NCBI RefSeq assembly: GCF_003350475.1
Contig: NZ_QQAV01000004.1
Coordinates: forward strand, 248,001-312,000
From: Pseudacidovorax intermedius
Lineage (GTDB): Bacteria; Pseudomonadota; Gammaproteobacteria; Burkholderiales; Burkholderiaceae_C
DNA: 64,000 nt
Direction of reading: 5' to 3'
A model generated the notes under the pieces. That model made no database searches. It was not told the DNA's origin and saw only the letters and a program-made list of their open reading frames with translations. Both the position numbers and the translations under genes were made by a program. Positions within the stretch are counted from its first letter, which is position 1. Each line of letters starts with the position of its first letter. Positions 7,735 to 15,839 of this stretch are shown here, piece after piece.

Positions 7735-10100
7735 TGGCCTGGTATCGCGCCGGCACCATCACGCTGACGACTGGCTCCGCCACTGTGGTCGGGGCGGGCA
7801 CGGCCTGGGTGAAGTACGCCCGGGCGGGCGACCTCCTCTCCCTCCCAGGCCAGGCCCTGGAGGTGAAGAGCATCAACAGCGACACGCAGCTGGAGCTGGC
7901 GCTGCCCTACAGCGGCGCCGGCGGCGCAGGCATCGGCTATGCCCTGGTACCCACGCAGGGCTACGTGCCCGATGCGCTAGCGGCGATGCAGCAGATCCTG
8001 AACGAGTTCGGGGACATCTGGCAGGCGTGGCAGGCCGGCGACCTGCAGGGGCGGGGGCTGGTGCTCAAGGGCTCGGAGGATGCCGTCGAAGATCTGCCTA
8101 CCGAAGGCAATACGGCAGGTGATGGCTACATCGTTGCCGGCTCGAAGCTCTATGTCTGGAACGGCACGGAGTGGAAGTATGCGGGTGAGTTGGTCACCAC
8201 GCCTGAGCTTCAGCAGTTGCGCCAAGATGCACTTGATGCCGCATCTTCGGCAAGTACATCAATGGAAGGCGCTGCGGCTGAGCGCATCGCGACGGAAACG
8301 ATTCGTCAGGTTGTGGAGGGCGCGCGAGATGACGCCGCGCTCTACGCGCAGGCTGCGCAATCCGGCGCGGGCGTTCAAGAATCGTTCCCCATTGGCGTCG
8401 GCTTGAGCGGTGACACGAGCGGCCCGGCCAGCTTCTTTCAAGTCAAAAAGGGCGGACTCGGCTCGGACGGAGTTACCCCCTTGCCGCGTCAATCCATGTT
8501 CCAGCGGACGGGGCCGACCACGGCCAACTTTCTCTACTCACTCCTGCCCGCTGGTGAGTTCGACGCAAGCTTCCAGGTCCTGAACACTCTGCTCTCCCGG
8601 TATCTGCTGACCATTGCAGATCCTGCGACGGAGAACACCATCTTCGGGATCGACAAGACGGGCATGCCCGACAGCTTGCCGATGCGCGCTCTTCGAGCAT
8701 CCGTCGATGCCAACACCGCTGCCCTCGCGCCGTTTGCTGTGGAGCCTGGCGCGCTGACGGATTCACTGCTTGTGCTGCGCGATCCGCTAACTGGCAATGA
8801 GATCGCCAAGATCCTCAAAACGGGCGAGTTCGACTCGATCCCTTCGCGCGCATTGAAGACGCGCATCAACGCCATCGCATCCGCAGTCGCCGAGCTACGC
8901 CGCGGCGAGTTCATCGAAGACTATGAGCTAGAGCTTGCCATTGCGTACGGGCAGTCCCTTTCAAGTGGCATCTCATCTGGGCAAGCCGCGATCAGCACGA
9001 CGCAGCCCTATGGATCGCTCATGCTGTCCGGTGGGATTCGCACCTTCGGCCGGGCGCCATACACGGGCGAGACGCTTGTCCCGATGGTCGAAGCAGTGAC
9101 AACTGGAACTGCTGCGGGCGTCGAAACGCCCCTCTCCGGCATGGCTGAGATGTGCAACGCCCTGATCGAGACCGAGAACGAAGTTAAGTGGACCGACCAC
9201 GCCTGGCATCTTGTCGGCGCTGCCTGTGGCGGGGATGGCGTCAACATCACGAACCTCGGAAACACCGCGGGCTCGAACTACCAGGGGCTGCTGTCTGTCG
9301 TGGATCGCGTCAAGGCTATCGCCGACGCCGACGGGCGGCCGATGGTTGCTCGACACGTCAACTGGATTCATGGCCCCGCAGACACGGCCGGTGGGATGGC
9401 TCGTGAAGAGTACGCATCGCGCCTGACTACGCTGCATGCGAACCTCGACGCGGATATCAGAGCGCGCACCGGACGCACAGAGCCAGTGCTCATGGCCATC
9501 TCGCAGACCGCGAGCCATTCTGTCTATAGCAAGCCCCCGCTGGTGGCTCTAGCCCAGGCCGATGTATGCGACGGCGTGACGCGGTTTCTCATCACGCCGG
9601 AATACTTTTTCAACTACCGGGATCAGGTTCACCTGTATCCGGAGAGCTACAAGTGGTTTGGCGCGTACTTCGGTCTGTGGCGCAAGCGTGTGCTGATCGA
9701 CGGCAAGCCGTGGAAATGGCTCAAGCCGGTGCGCAAGATCAGCCAGGGTCGCGCGGTCGTCGTGATTTTCGATGTGCCCGTGCGGCCTCTTGTGCTCGAC
9801 ACAAGCATGGTGACAAACCCGGGGAACTACGGCTTCTCCCTCGTCGACAGCGTCGGCACCGCGATCCCCATCGCGTCAGTCGAGCTTGCAGGCCCCACGC
9901 GGGTGAAGATCGTCGCTGGTGCTGACTTGCCTGCAGGCTTCAAGGTTCGCTATGCGTACGACAACGGCACCAACGCCGGCGCGGGGCCGCTCACAGGCGC
10001 GCGCGGGAATTTGCGCGATGGGATGGGCTACCTGTATTCGACCCTCATCCAAGGCGTTCGCCGGCCGCTTCATAGCTGGTGCGAGATCTTCGAAATCTGA
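7734..10100 (+). CDS. Tail fibre with SGNH/sialate-esterase-like C-terminal domain
   Basis: A 788-residue protein. Residues 1-110 (MAWYRAGTITLTTGSATVVG, then a coiled or collar-like region) match the N-terminal attachment part of phage fibres. From about residue 400 an esterase-like domain begins: AYGQSLS is a candidate nucleophile block and DQVHL (about residues 630-634) a candidate Asp-x2-His block, as in SGNH or sialate O-acetylesterase-like enzymes. This would let the fibre de-acetylate surface polysaccharide. The C-terminal 120 residues look like a beta-sandwich. From about 8,100 on, base composition is visibly less GC-rich than the tail core, a sign of an exchanged receptor module. Confidence 0.75.
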   Translation: MAWYRAGTITLTTGSATVVGAGTAWVKYARAGDLLSLPGQALEVKSINSDTQLELALPYSGAGGAGIGYALVPTQGYVPDALAAMQQILNEFGDIWQAWQAGDLQGRGLVLKGSEDAVEDLPTEGNTAGDGYIVAGSKLYVWNGTEWKYAGELVTTPELQQLRQDALDAASSASTSMEGAAAERIATETIRQVVEGARDDAALYAQAAQSGAGVQESFPIGVGLSGDTSGPASFFQVKKGGLGSDGVTPLPRQSMFQRTGPTTANFLYSLLPAGEFDASFQVLNTLLSRYLLTIADPATENTIFGIDKTGMPDSLPMRALRASVDANTAALAPFAVEPGALTDSLLVLRDPLTGNEIAKILKTGEFDSIPSRALKTRINAIASAVAELRRGEFIEDYELELAIAYGQSLSSGISSGQAAISTTQPYGSLMLSGGIRTFGRAPYTGETLVPMVEAVTTGTAAGVETPLSGMAEMCNALIETENEVKWTDHAWHLVGAACGGDGVNITNLGNTAGSNYQGLLSVVDRVKAIADADGRPMVARHVNWIHGPADTAGGMAREEYASRLTTLHANLDADIRARTGRTEPVLMAISQTASHSVYSKPPLVALAQADVCDGVTRFLITPEYFFNYRDQVHLYPESYKWFGAYFGLWRKRVLIDGKPWKWLKPVRKISQGRAVVVIFDVPVRPLVLDTSMVTNPGNYGFSLVDSVGTAIPIASVELAGPTRVKIVAGADLPAGFKVRYAYDNGTNAGAGPLTGARGNLRDGMGYLYSTLIQGVRRPLHSWCEIFEI

Positions 10101-10109
10101 GGCATCACA

Positions 10110-10853
10110 ATGCAAGTCATCAAAGTAATTGGCGCGGACACGGGCTCCAACAACATTGGTCGCTCTGCGCTCCTGACAAGCAATCGCGAAGGGCTGGTCG
10201 GTGAGTATCTGCTGAGCAAGAGCGCAGCAGCGAGCATTCAGAACACAGCGAACTCCGACAAGCCACTGACGGTCGTGGGTGAGCCCGTCTTCAATCCGGA
10301 CCATGTAGTCTGTTCCAGCCCAAATTGGTTCGAGACCGGTCTCTATGAAACTGCGGAGCTGACCGCAATGGTGGTCTGCGATGCCGCCGTGAATGGAGCA
10401 TTTCTGCTCGGTACTTTCGCAGGCTCAACGGGTCAGCGCTCGATGATGATGTGGCAATCGGCATTGCTCGTCCTGCAGGGGCATGGCACCGATGCAAACG
10501 GCACAAACCCGACTGAGAACAGCTCGTCCGTTGCAAAACTCAATGTGACGACCGACTTTCGAATCGTTGCCGGGCGTATTTCTTCAGGCGCTGATTACAC
10601 GCTCAAGCTCGATCAATACAAAGGCGGGGTGCAGACCAGCAGTGCTGCCACAGTTGTTGCCGGGAAAACGCGGGCGGTCAATGGCAGTCGGTCCATCGCA
10701 ATCGGATCACCCCGCGGGGCCGTGAGTCCTGGGGGCTTGGTCAAGATCGCAGCTGTGCTCCTCTGGGCTCGTCGCTTTGCAGACGCTGAGCTCGCGTCGA
10801 CATTTCCCGAGGTAGCGGCGCAGGTCAAGGCTCTAAGGGGGCTAGTTCTCTAA
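10110..10853 (+). CDS. Hypothetical virion protein, lectin-like beta fold
   Basis: A 247-residue protein rich in Ser, Thr, Asn and Ala with alternating beta-strand character and ends like LamG/concanavalin-type domains (LVGEYLLSKSAAAS near the start, VLLWARRFADAEL near the end). No catalytic motif is seen. It follows the esterase fibre by nine bases and shares its lower GC content, so it is probably part of the same receptor-binding module. Function is inferred from position and composition only. Confidence 0.55.
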   Translation: MQVIKVIGADTGSNNIGRSALLTSNREGLVGEYLLSKSAAASIQNTANSDKPLTVVGEPVFNPDHVVCSSPNWFETGLYETAELTAMVVCDAAVNGAFLLGTFAGSTGQRSMMMWQSALLVLQGHGTDANGTNPTENSSSVAKLNVTTDFRIVAGRISSGADYTLKLDQYKGGVQTSSAATVVAGKTRAVNGSRSIAIGSPRGAVSPGGLVKIAAVLLWARRFADAELASTFPEVAAQVKALRGLVL

Positions 10854-10915
10854 CACCCCTCGACCGTCGCAATCGAGGGAGTTTCGACCAACCTCATTCA
10901 TGGACCGCAGGAGCG

Positions 10916-11275
10916 CTAAAGGTCAGCCAGAAGTATTAGCAGCGCTTGCCGCTGCCCCTCAGTGAGCCCCTTGTAGAGCGTCAGCAAGTGCCGCTCATCC
11001 TCGCCAAGCTCACGCCCAGGGCTGGCGAGCCACGAGGCGATGGCCGGCCGGCGATCCGCCGGCACCACGCCACCACGCCCCGCCGCGCCCATCGGATCCA
11101 CCTCCAGGCTCTGCCGTAGCCGCAGAACGATCTCTGCGGTGCGGGTGCGCGCATTCGCAAAGGCTGAGCGATCCACGGCCTCCTTCACGTCGTGCGGCAG
11201 TTCGAGCAACAGCCGGGGCTTGCGCCGGCCCTTCGCCACTGGCTCTTCCTCGTCGTCAACGCGCGATTTCGTCAC
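10916..11275 (-). CDS. Ribbon-helix-helix repressor (Arc/Mnt-like), longer form
   Basis: A 119-residue protein read from a GTG at 11275; the frame is open further upstream, but the extra residues run through the divergent promoter region. RRKPRLLLELPHDVKEAVDRSAFANARTRTAEIVLRLRQSL is an Arc/Mnt-type ribbon-helix-helix: a short beta strand, then two helices. The C-terminal 60 residues end in a helical segment (EGQRQALLILLADL) that may oligomerise. It is transcribed away from a second RHH gene at 11355, with a repeat-rich 79-base spacer between them, the layout of a phage immunity switch. Confidence 0.72.
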   Translation of the reverse strand: MTKSRVDDEEEPVAKGRRKPRLLLELPHDVKEAVDRSAFANARTRTAEIVLRLRQSLEVDPMGAAGRGGVVPADRRPAIASWLASPGRELGEDERHLLTLYKGLTEGQRQALLILLADL

Positions 11276-11354
11276 GGTGGGATTATCCGGGGCTTGCGCC
11301 GGATGGATATACGTGGATACCTTTGGATGTACTTCGGATGCAACTCCTATATCC
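11276..11354. promoter_or_regulatory. Divergent promoter/operator between two RHH genes
   Basis: GGAT occurs at 11305, 11315, 11325 and 11336, that is, once per helical turn, with another copy at 11301. A perfect 9-base inverted repeat, ATGGATATA (11303-11311) and TATATCCAT (11348-11356), frames the region and overlaps the ATG at 11355. Evenly phased direct repeats are how ribbon-helix-helix dimers (Arc, MetJ, CopG, omega) stack on DNA. The stretch is also AT-richer than its flanks. Exact -35/-10 boxes are not clear. Confidence 0.7.
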
Positions 11355-11519
11355 ATGAACATCCAACCTCCCAAAAAGCGAAAAGTCCTCGTCACCTTCC
11401 CTGAGCCCGTGCTGGCCAAGGTCGAAGCCGTTGCGCGCCGCGAGGCCCGCAGCCGCAACGCCATGGTGGTGCGCATCGTGGAGCAGAGCCTGCGGCGCCG
11501 TCCGGCGAAGGCGTCCTGA
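11355..11519 (+). CDS. Ribbon-helix-helix protein (Arc-like), short form
   Basis: A 54-residue protein, about Arc size (53 residues). It begins MNIQPPKKRKVLVTFPEPVL, giving the DNA-contacting beta strand, then VEAVARREARSRNAMVVRIVEQSL as the two helices. The start at 11355 lies inside the right arm of the inverted repeat, so binding there would directly block its transcription or translation. It is divergent from the larger RHH gene and precedes the CII-like regulator by 47 bases. It probably works with its neighbour in lysogeny control. Confidence 0.75.
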   Translation: MNIQPPKKRKVLVTFPEPVLAKVEAVARREARSRNAMVVRIVEQSLRRRPAKAS

Positions 11520-11566
11520 GCGGCATGGTCGCTCGGACACCCTGCCCGCTCAACTGAGACAAGGCG

Positions 11567-12046
11567 ATGCGTTCACACCGCACCGACATAGACGCGGTCC
11601 CGGACAGCCCGCACGAGGCCTTCCGCGTGGTCGTGCACAGCTACGGCGTGAAGGACATGGCAGCGCAGATGCTGTGCAAGCCCGGCACGCTCTACAACAA
11701 GTGCGACAGCGACGAAGACGGCCGCCACCAGCCCACGCTGCGCGACCTGGTGCAGGTGACCCGCATCAGCGGCGACATGCGCATCCTGGAGTCGCTCAAT
11801 CGCCTGTTCGACCGCGCGTGCTTCGATGCCTCGACCGAGGGCGTGAGCTACAGCGATGCGGCCATCCTCGAACTGCTGTGCGAGGTGTCGAGTGAGAAGG
11901 GGCACCTGTTCCAGGCCCTGCGCGACGGCCTGAGCGATGGCAAGTGGAGCGCCGACGACATGCGCGCGGTCCGCAAGGAAGCGTTCGACCTGTTCCGCGC
12001 GGTCCAGGTGTTGATGCTGCGCCTGCAGGGGATGGTCGATGCCTAA
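11567..12046 (+). CDS. CII-family phage regulator (Phage_CP76)
   Basis: A 159-residue protein matching the phage regulatory CII family (PF06892). The N-terminal half holds a helix-turn-helix in which HSYGVKDMAAQMLCKPGTLYNK is followed by LRDLVQVTRISGD; the C-terminal half is helical. Members activate lysogenic promoters. It lies right after the divergent RHH pair and begins the rightward early region. Its stop overlaps the next ATG by eight bases. Confidence 0.82.
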   Translation: MRSHRTDIDAVPDSPHEAFRVVVHSYGVKDMAAQMLCKPGTLYNKCDSDEDGRHQPTLRDLVQVTRISGDMRILESLNRLFDRACFDASTEGVSYSDAAILELLCEVSSEKGHLFQALRDGLSDGKWSADDMRAVRKEAFDLFRAVQVLMLRLQGMVDA

Positions 12047-12423
12047 GCCCGGCCGTCCCGCTGCGCTCCCTGCCCGGCGTTTTGCCGTGCACCACTGCAT
12101 TCCCGTGGGCGCCGTGGTCGATGTTGCGCCCGCGTTGGTCGGCCTGTTCGGTCGCGATATCCACGACGCCCTGATGCGGAGGTCCTGCGAGGTCCCCTCC
12201 CTCCCAGAAGAGCCATGCCCCACAGGCGGAGCTGCCGCTGGATCACGCGCCGGCGCTGGAGCAGCGCATGCGCGCGGTGTTCGACCGGCAGTGGCGCCGG
12301 TGGCATCCGGCCCGGAGCTACGAAGAAGCCGTGGCCGACCCGCTTACCCACCGGCTGCTGCTGCTGACGGTGCAGCACCTGCCGGCCCCTCCCACCCCTA
12401 GGAAACCCCGATGCAAGCGCTGA
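12039..12423 (+). pseudogene. Hypothetical early gene, apparently frameshifted
   Basis: From ATG 12039 the frame gives a sensible start (MPKPGRPAALPARRFAVHHC, then VDVAPALVGLFGRDIHDAL) up to about 12215, after which it becomes low-complexity Gly/Ala/Arg sequence. In the +1 frame the following stretch reads naturally (QAELPLDHAPALEQRM, then VFDRQWRRWHPARSYEEA) and stops at 12421-12423 without a good start of its own except ATG 12268. The switch point falls at the CATGCCCC run near 12214-12221. This looks like one gene broken by a one-base indel. A programmed shift, two separate small genes, or a sequencing error remain possible. Confidence 0.5.
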
Positions 12424-12516
12424 CGCGATGGGCGTGCGCGCTCCTGTGGGCCGGCTTGGTGTGCGCCGCGACCACCGACTTTTTCAACGCACACCGCAAC
12501 GACGAGGAATCACACG

Positions 12517-13182
12517 ATGCAGAAACGCTACCTGGACGAGGCGCAGCAGCGCCGGCTGCTGGAGGGGCCGAAGCGCAGCACGGACCCGCTGGCGCAGCGC
12601 GACTATCACTGGCTGGCGGCGCTCATGTTGACGGGCATGCGCATCACAGAGTTCAGCCGCCTGTCGGTATCGCTGGTGCGCCGAGCGCTGGACGCCGGCT
12701 GGCTGGTGAGCCCCAAGGAGCATTGCAAGGGCAAGCGCAAGGCCAACGACTACAAGATCACGCTGCCCCTGAGGCAGCACCTGCAAGCGCTGCTGAAGCT
12801 GAGCGATGCCCACCCGCAGGCGGGAGAGCCCGACCAGCCCCTGGTATGGGGCCGGGACATCTCTGGCCGCGCCGGGCCGCTGTCCGTCCGCTCGTATGAG
12901 GACCGCATCAAGCACTGGGCGCAGGTCGCCGGACTGGACCCACGCATCAGCCCGCACTGGCTTCGCCACACCCGCGCGATGAACGTGATGCGCCGCGGCC
13001 GTGGCAAGGAGGAGAACCGCCTGAAGGTGGCGCAGATCGCGCTGAACCACGCGAGCCTGAAGAGCACCGGCGTTTACCTCGGTCTGAGCCGCGAAGAGTA
13101 CGAGGCCGAGATTCAGGCCATCGACGGCGGCCGCATGCGCAAGCGCGAAGCGCGGCGGGCGGTTGAGGAGATGACGTCATGA
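12517..13182 (+). CDS. Tyrosine recombinase, catalytic domain only
   Basis: A 221-residue protein with the tyrosine-recombinase catalytic set: Arg in LTGMRITEF (about residue 42), HWLRHT (about 148-153), LNHASLKSTGVYLG with the nucleophilic Tyr (about 187). The usual N-terminal core-binding (SAM-like) domain is missing: the protein starts about 35 residues before the first active-site Arg. It lies in the early region, far from the attachment site, and its stop overlaps the next start, so it is part of the early operon. It may act in genome resolution or on another site rather than as the main integrase. Confidence 0.8.
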   Translation: MQKRYLDEAQQRRLLEGPKRSTDPLAQRDYHWLAALMLTGMRITEFSRLSVSLVRRALDAGWLVSPKEHCKGKRKANDYKITLPLRQHLQALLKLSDAHPQAGEPDQPLVWGRDISGRAGPLSVRSYEDRIKHWAQVAGLDPRISPHWLRHTRAMNVMRRGRGKEENRLKVAQIALNHASLKSTGVYLGLSREEYEAEIQAIDGGRMRKREARRAVEEMTS

Positions 13183-13466
13183 GCGCGCAGCCTGTAGTGC
13201 TGACTGCAGCGGACTCGTTCAGTCTCATGAGCATCCGACAAGACATCGGCGTCGTTTGGTTCACCGGAGCCGCCGAGTTCGGCCGTTTGCCCGGGTACGA
13301 CCTCTGGGCCGATCGCTGGGGTGCACCCACCACAGAGAGCACCTGGGCCTGGACGGTTCGCGAGCAGCGGACGGACGAGTCCGGGCGTCGGTGGGGCCGC
13401 TTTTACTCGGCGGTAATGAGTGATTTCGGCGCGCTGGTCGAGGTGGACGAATGCCCGGTTCTCTGA
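13179..13466 (+). CDS. Hypothetical early protein
   Basis: A 95-residue protein, acidic and rich in aromatic residues (WAWTVREQRTDESG, WGRFYSAVMSDFG). No known motif. ATG overlaps the recombinase stop (ATGA) and the 3' end overlaps the next gene by 16 bases. Likely expressed as part of the early operon; function unknown. Confidence 0.6.
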   Translation: MSAQPVVLTAADSFSLMSIRQDIGVVWFTGAAEFGRLPGYDLWADRWGAPTTESTWAWTVREQRTDESGRRWGRFYSAVMSDFGALVEVDECPVL

Positions 13467-13729
13467 TCCAGCAGGGCAAGGCCCTCTACCTCACCCTCCC
13501 CCAGGCCGGTTCCATGCTGGGGCCGGAGCTGACGGTCTACCAGCGCCGCGACGGCGAGACGGCGGCGCATGTGGTGCTGCACCTGTCGCATGCGGGGTTC
13601 GTCGCCAGCCAGCGCCTGACGCCGGCCGAGGCGCGCGACCTGGCGCGTCGGCTGCTGATGACGGCCGCAGCCATCGATCCCTCCATCGTTCCGGAGGCAC
13701 AGCCGTGCCCCTCCAAGCTGTCCGTGTGA
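13451..13729 (+). CDS. Hypothetical early protein
   Basis: A 92-residue protein of unknown function. A beta-rich N-terminal half (ALYLTLPQAGSMLGPELTVY) is followed by an amphipathic helix (LTPAEARDLARRLLMTAAAI). It overlaps both neighbours, which is usual in tightly packed phage early regions. Confidence 0.6.
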   Translation: MPGSLIQQGKALYLTLPQAGSMLGPELTVYQRRDGETAAHVVLHLSHAGFVASQRLTPAEARDLARRLLMTAAAIDPSIVPEAQPCPSKLSV

Positions 13730-13881
13730 CCCACGTGGATGCGCGCAACCGGCGGCGCCGGTTGCACGTGATCGCCGTGAACGTGCGCGCCGCCATCGAC
13801 CAGGTGCTGGCGCTCTACGGCGATGCCCGCTCGCTAAGCGCTCGCCGACTCGTCGGCCCCTACGACCGGAAGCACCCATGA
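13705..13881 (+). CDS. Small basic hypothetical protein
   Basis: A 58-residue protein from GTG 13705, preceded by CGGAGG about nine bases upstream. It is basic at both ends (DARNRRRRLHVIAVNVRAAI). The stop overlaps the next ATG (ATGA at 13878), which supports translation in this frame. Function unknown; possibly nucleic-acid binding because of the Arg cluster. Confidence 0.55.
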   Translation: MPLQAVRVTHVDARNRRRRLHVIAVNVRAAIDQVLALYGDARSLSARRLVGPYDRKHP

Positions 13882-14315
13882 GCGGCGAATGCATTCCGTT
13901 GCGCCGACGTGTCCTCGACGCGCTCGCAGCCGCCGGCACCTGGGTAGCCAGGGCGGATCTGGACGGGTTCACCCACTGCGCATCGGCCCTCGACGACACG
14001 CTTGCCGACCTGGTGATCGACGGCACGGCTGAATACCGCCAGCACGCCGGCTATCGCCTGGTCGGCGACGCATTGGCCCGCGACGCCCTGCGCCGGCTGC
14101 ACGCCAACCCGCAGGACCACCGCGTGGTGCTTGGTGCCGACGAGGGCGCCAAGGGCATGCGGCTGGCCTTTGCCCAGCGCGTGCCCACCGTGGGGCTTGT
14201 GCACTGGGTGATGCACCTGCCTCCCATCGATGACGCGGACGCCGCGCTAGCGCGCTCTCTGGGGGTCATGCAGATCTTCCAGGACAGCAAGGCGCCCCCG
14301 GAGGCCTCCGCGTGA
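13878..14315 (+). CDS. Hypothetical early protein, winged-helix-like N-terminus
   Basis: A 145-residue protein. Residues 8-65 (LRRRVLDALAAAGTWVARAD, then ALDDTLADLVIDGTAEYRQH) read like a winged helix: three helices followed by a beta wing. The remainder is mixed. No family is recognised. It lies between small early genes and the transmembrane peptide gene. A DNA-binding accessory role is only a guess from the predicted fold. Confidence 0.55.
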   Translation: MSGECIPLRRRVLDALAAAGTWVARADLDGFTHCASALDDTLADLVIDGTAEYRQHAGYRLVGDALARDALRRLHANPQDHRVVLGADEGAKGMRLAFAQRVPTVGLVHWVMHLPPIDDADAALARSLGVMQIFQDSKAPPEASA

Positions 14316-14382
14316 CAGCTCCAGCCGCATGCCGCGTGACAGGGGGCATGCACGGGCGCTGACCCGACATGAAAGGTGATGC

Positions 14383-14508
14383 ATGAAATACGACGACTAC
14401 GACGAGGACCGGCCCGAGGGCCCGGGCATGCTCGCGAGCTGCGCGGTGATCCTCCTGGGCATGTTTGTGGGCTTCGCCCTGGGCTGGTTCCTGAAGGGGT
14501 GCCCATGA
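14383..14508 (+). CDS. 41-residue single-span membrane peptide
   Basis: ATG 14383 follows GAAAGGTGATGC; the product starts MKYDDYDEDRPEGPG (acidic tail) and continues with one hydrophobic helix, ASCAVILLGMFVGFALGWFL, ending KGCP. The stop TGA at 14506-14508 overlaps the next ATG at 14505 (ATGA). Length, a clear transmembrane helix and the coupled junction make it a credible gene. It could be a superinfection-exclusion or membrane-anchored regulatory peptide; nothing in the sequence decides this. Confidence 0.62.
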   Translation: MKYDDYDEDRPEGPGMLASCAVILLGMFVGFALGWFLKGCP

Positions 14509-15839
14509 ACCCGGTCACCCACCCATCGAACACCCGCACGCTGAACCCACCACCCGGCTGGGACCAGGACAAGCTGCCCGTGGCAAGCGTGCCCGTCAGC
14601 GACGTCAGGCTAGGCGATGTGCAGGCCGTGGCCACGTTCTGGAAGCCTGAGCCCGTCGAGCTCGACGCGCTGCTGCTGGGTGGCACCGTGATGCTGTCGG
14701 TGATCGGTCCCACGATGCCGCCGGTCGCCGTGCAGGTGGCCAGGGCCACCGAGCGGCATGAGCCCTCGGGGGAGCCGACGCGCGAGGACCTGAATGCGCT
14801 GGCCCGGGCCTGCGCCGTGCCTGGGCACGCCACCATGATCGATCACCTGGCTTTCGGCCGCTTGGTGCTGGCCAGGCACGCGCGTCAAGCCATGGAGAAC
14901 GCCTACGCCCGGCGCTACCTCTACCTGCGCGAGCGACCGCTGGACAGCATCGCGGGGGGCGGCCTGTTCGTCGGCCGCACTCCGGAGAACCAGGTGATCA
15001 ACGGCGAAGACCTGGATCGCGCTGTCGACGAGCGGATCGCAGCGGAGTGGCCGGCGGCCCCTGCCCTGCGCTTCGGCCTGGACCGCGAGGCACTACGGCA
15101 GGATCTGGGCGAAGCCCTGACCACGGCGCTGGCCGCCGTCTGCGAAGACGGCGTGGCGCCGGACTGGTTCGACAGTCGCAACGTCGACACGGTGCTGGAC
15201 GAGGTAATGCCCACCATCCGGATGCATGTGGATCCGGAGATGGTGAATGCGGCGTGGTCGGCTTCGGAGCCTGAGCCGCAGGGCGCCGACGCCAAGTGCA
15301 TAGCCTGTGGCTGCACGGACAGCCGGGCCTGCATGGGCGGCTGCAGCTGGGCGTGGGTGGATCGCGAGGCCCGGCAGGGGCTGTGCAGCTCGTGCGTCGC
15401 CGACCATGTTTCCGCGGAGATCGAGCGCGCCGGTAAGCCACTGGAGCATCCGATGCCACCGCGCATCCAGGGCCTCGGCACCTGCTGCCACGACGACGCG
15501 CCCGCGGCCGGCTTCGATCCGGCGCGTGCGCTCAACGGCGAACTGCGGACCGAGATGCTGGACATGCTCCGCTGCATGGCGCGCGGCGACCTTGCAGAGC
15601 GCATCAAGGACGAGCCCCTGAAGACCATTCTGGCCGCCATCTTCACCGAACTGTCGGACGCCGACAGCGACGCGCAGGACGTACCCAAGCTTCACGAGCG
15701 CATCGAGGCCCTGGAGCGGGATCTGGCCGCGGCGGGTGATGCGCCCAAGCAGCTAGCCGCGTTGAATGAACGCCTGATCGCCGCAAACGCACAGGTCGAC
15801 GCACTGCAGCTGCGGCTGGGGAAGGGCGGTGCAGCATGA
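14505..15839 (+). CDS. Hypothetical phage protein with a Cys cluster
   Basis: A 444-residue protein. The N-terminal part is alpha/beta (VMLSVIGPTMPPVAVQVARA). Around residues 265-300 is a Cys-rich module, CIACGCTDSRACMGGCSW followed by LCSSCV, a likely zinc knuckle seen in several phage proteins of unknown role. The C-terminal 80 residues are a coiled coil (RIEALERDLAAAGDAPKQLA). It overlaps the small membrane gene and the methyltransferase, so it is coexpressed with them. A nucleic-acid-binding accessory of early infection is plausible. Confidence 0.65.
   Translation: MNPVTHPSNTRTLNPPPGWDQDKLPVASVPVSDVRLGDVQAVATFWKPEPVELDALLLGGTVMLSVIGPTMPPVAVQVARATERHEPSGEPTREDLNALARACAVPGHATMIDHLAFGRLVLARHARQAMENAYARRYLYLRERPLDSIAGGGLFVGRTPENQVINGEDLDRAVDERIAAEWPAAPALRFGLDREALRQDLGEALTTALAAVCEDGVAPDWFDSRNVDTVLDEVMPTIRMHVDPEMVNAAWSASEPEPQGADAKCIACGCTDSRACMGGCSWAWVDREARQGLCSSCVADHVSAEIERAGKPLEHPMPPRIQGLGTCCHDDAPAAGFDPARALNGELRTEMLDMLRCMARGDLAERIKDEPLKTILAAIFTELSDADSDAQDVPKLHERIEALERDLAAAGDAPKQLAALNERLIAANAQVDALQLRLGKGGAA

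Noticed and set aside
10916-11519. The two RHH genes as a toxin-antitoxin system
   Set aside because: Both are DNA-binding proteins and no toxin-like partner (ParE, RelE, PIN) is adjacent; a phage immunity switch explains them better.
12411-12531. A hydrophobic start (MQALTRWACALLWAGLVCAA) that looks like a small membrane peptide
   Set aside because: There is no stop for over 400 bases and the frame continues as noise through the recombinase gene, so a discrete gene cannot be supported.
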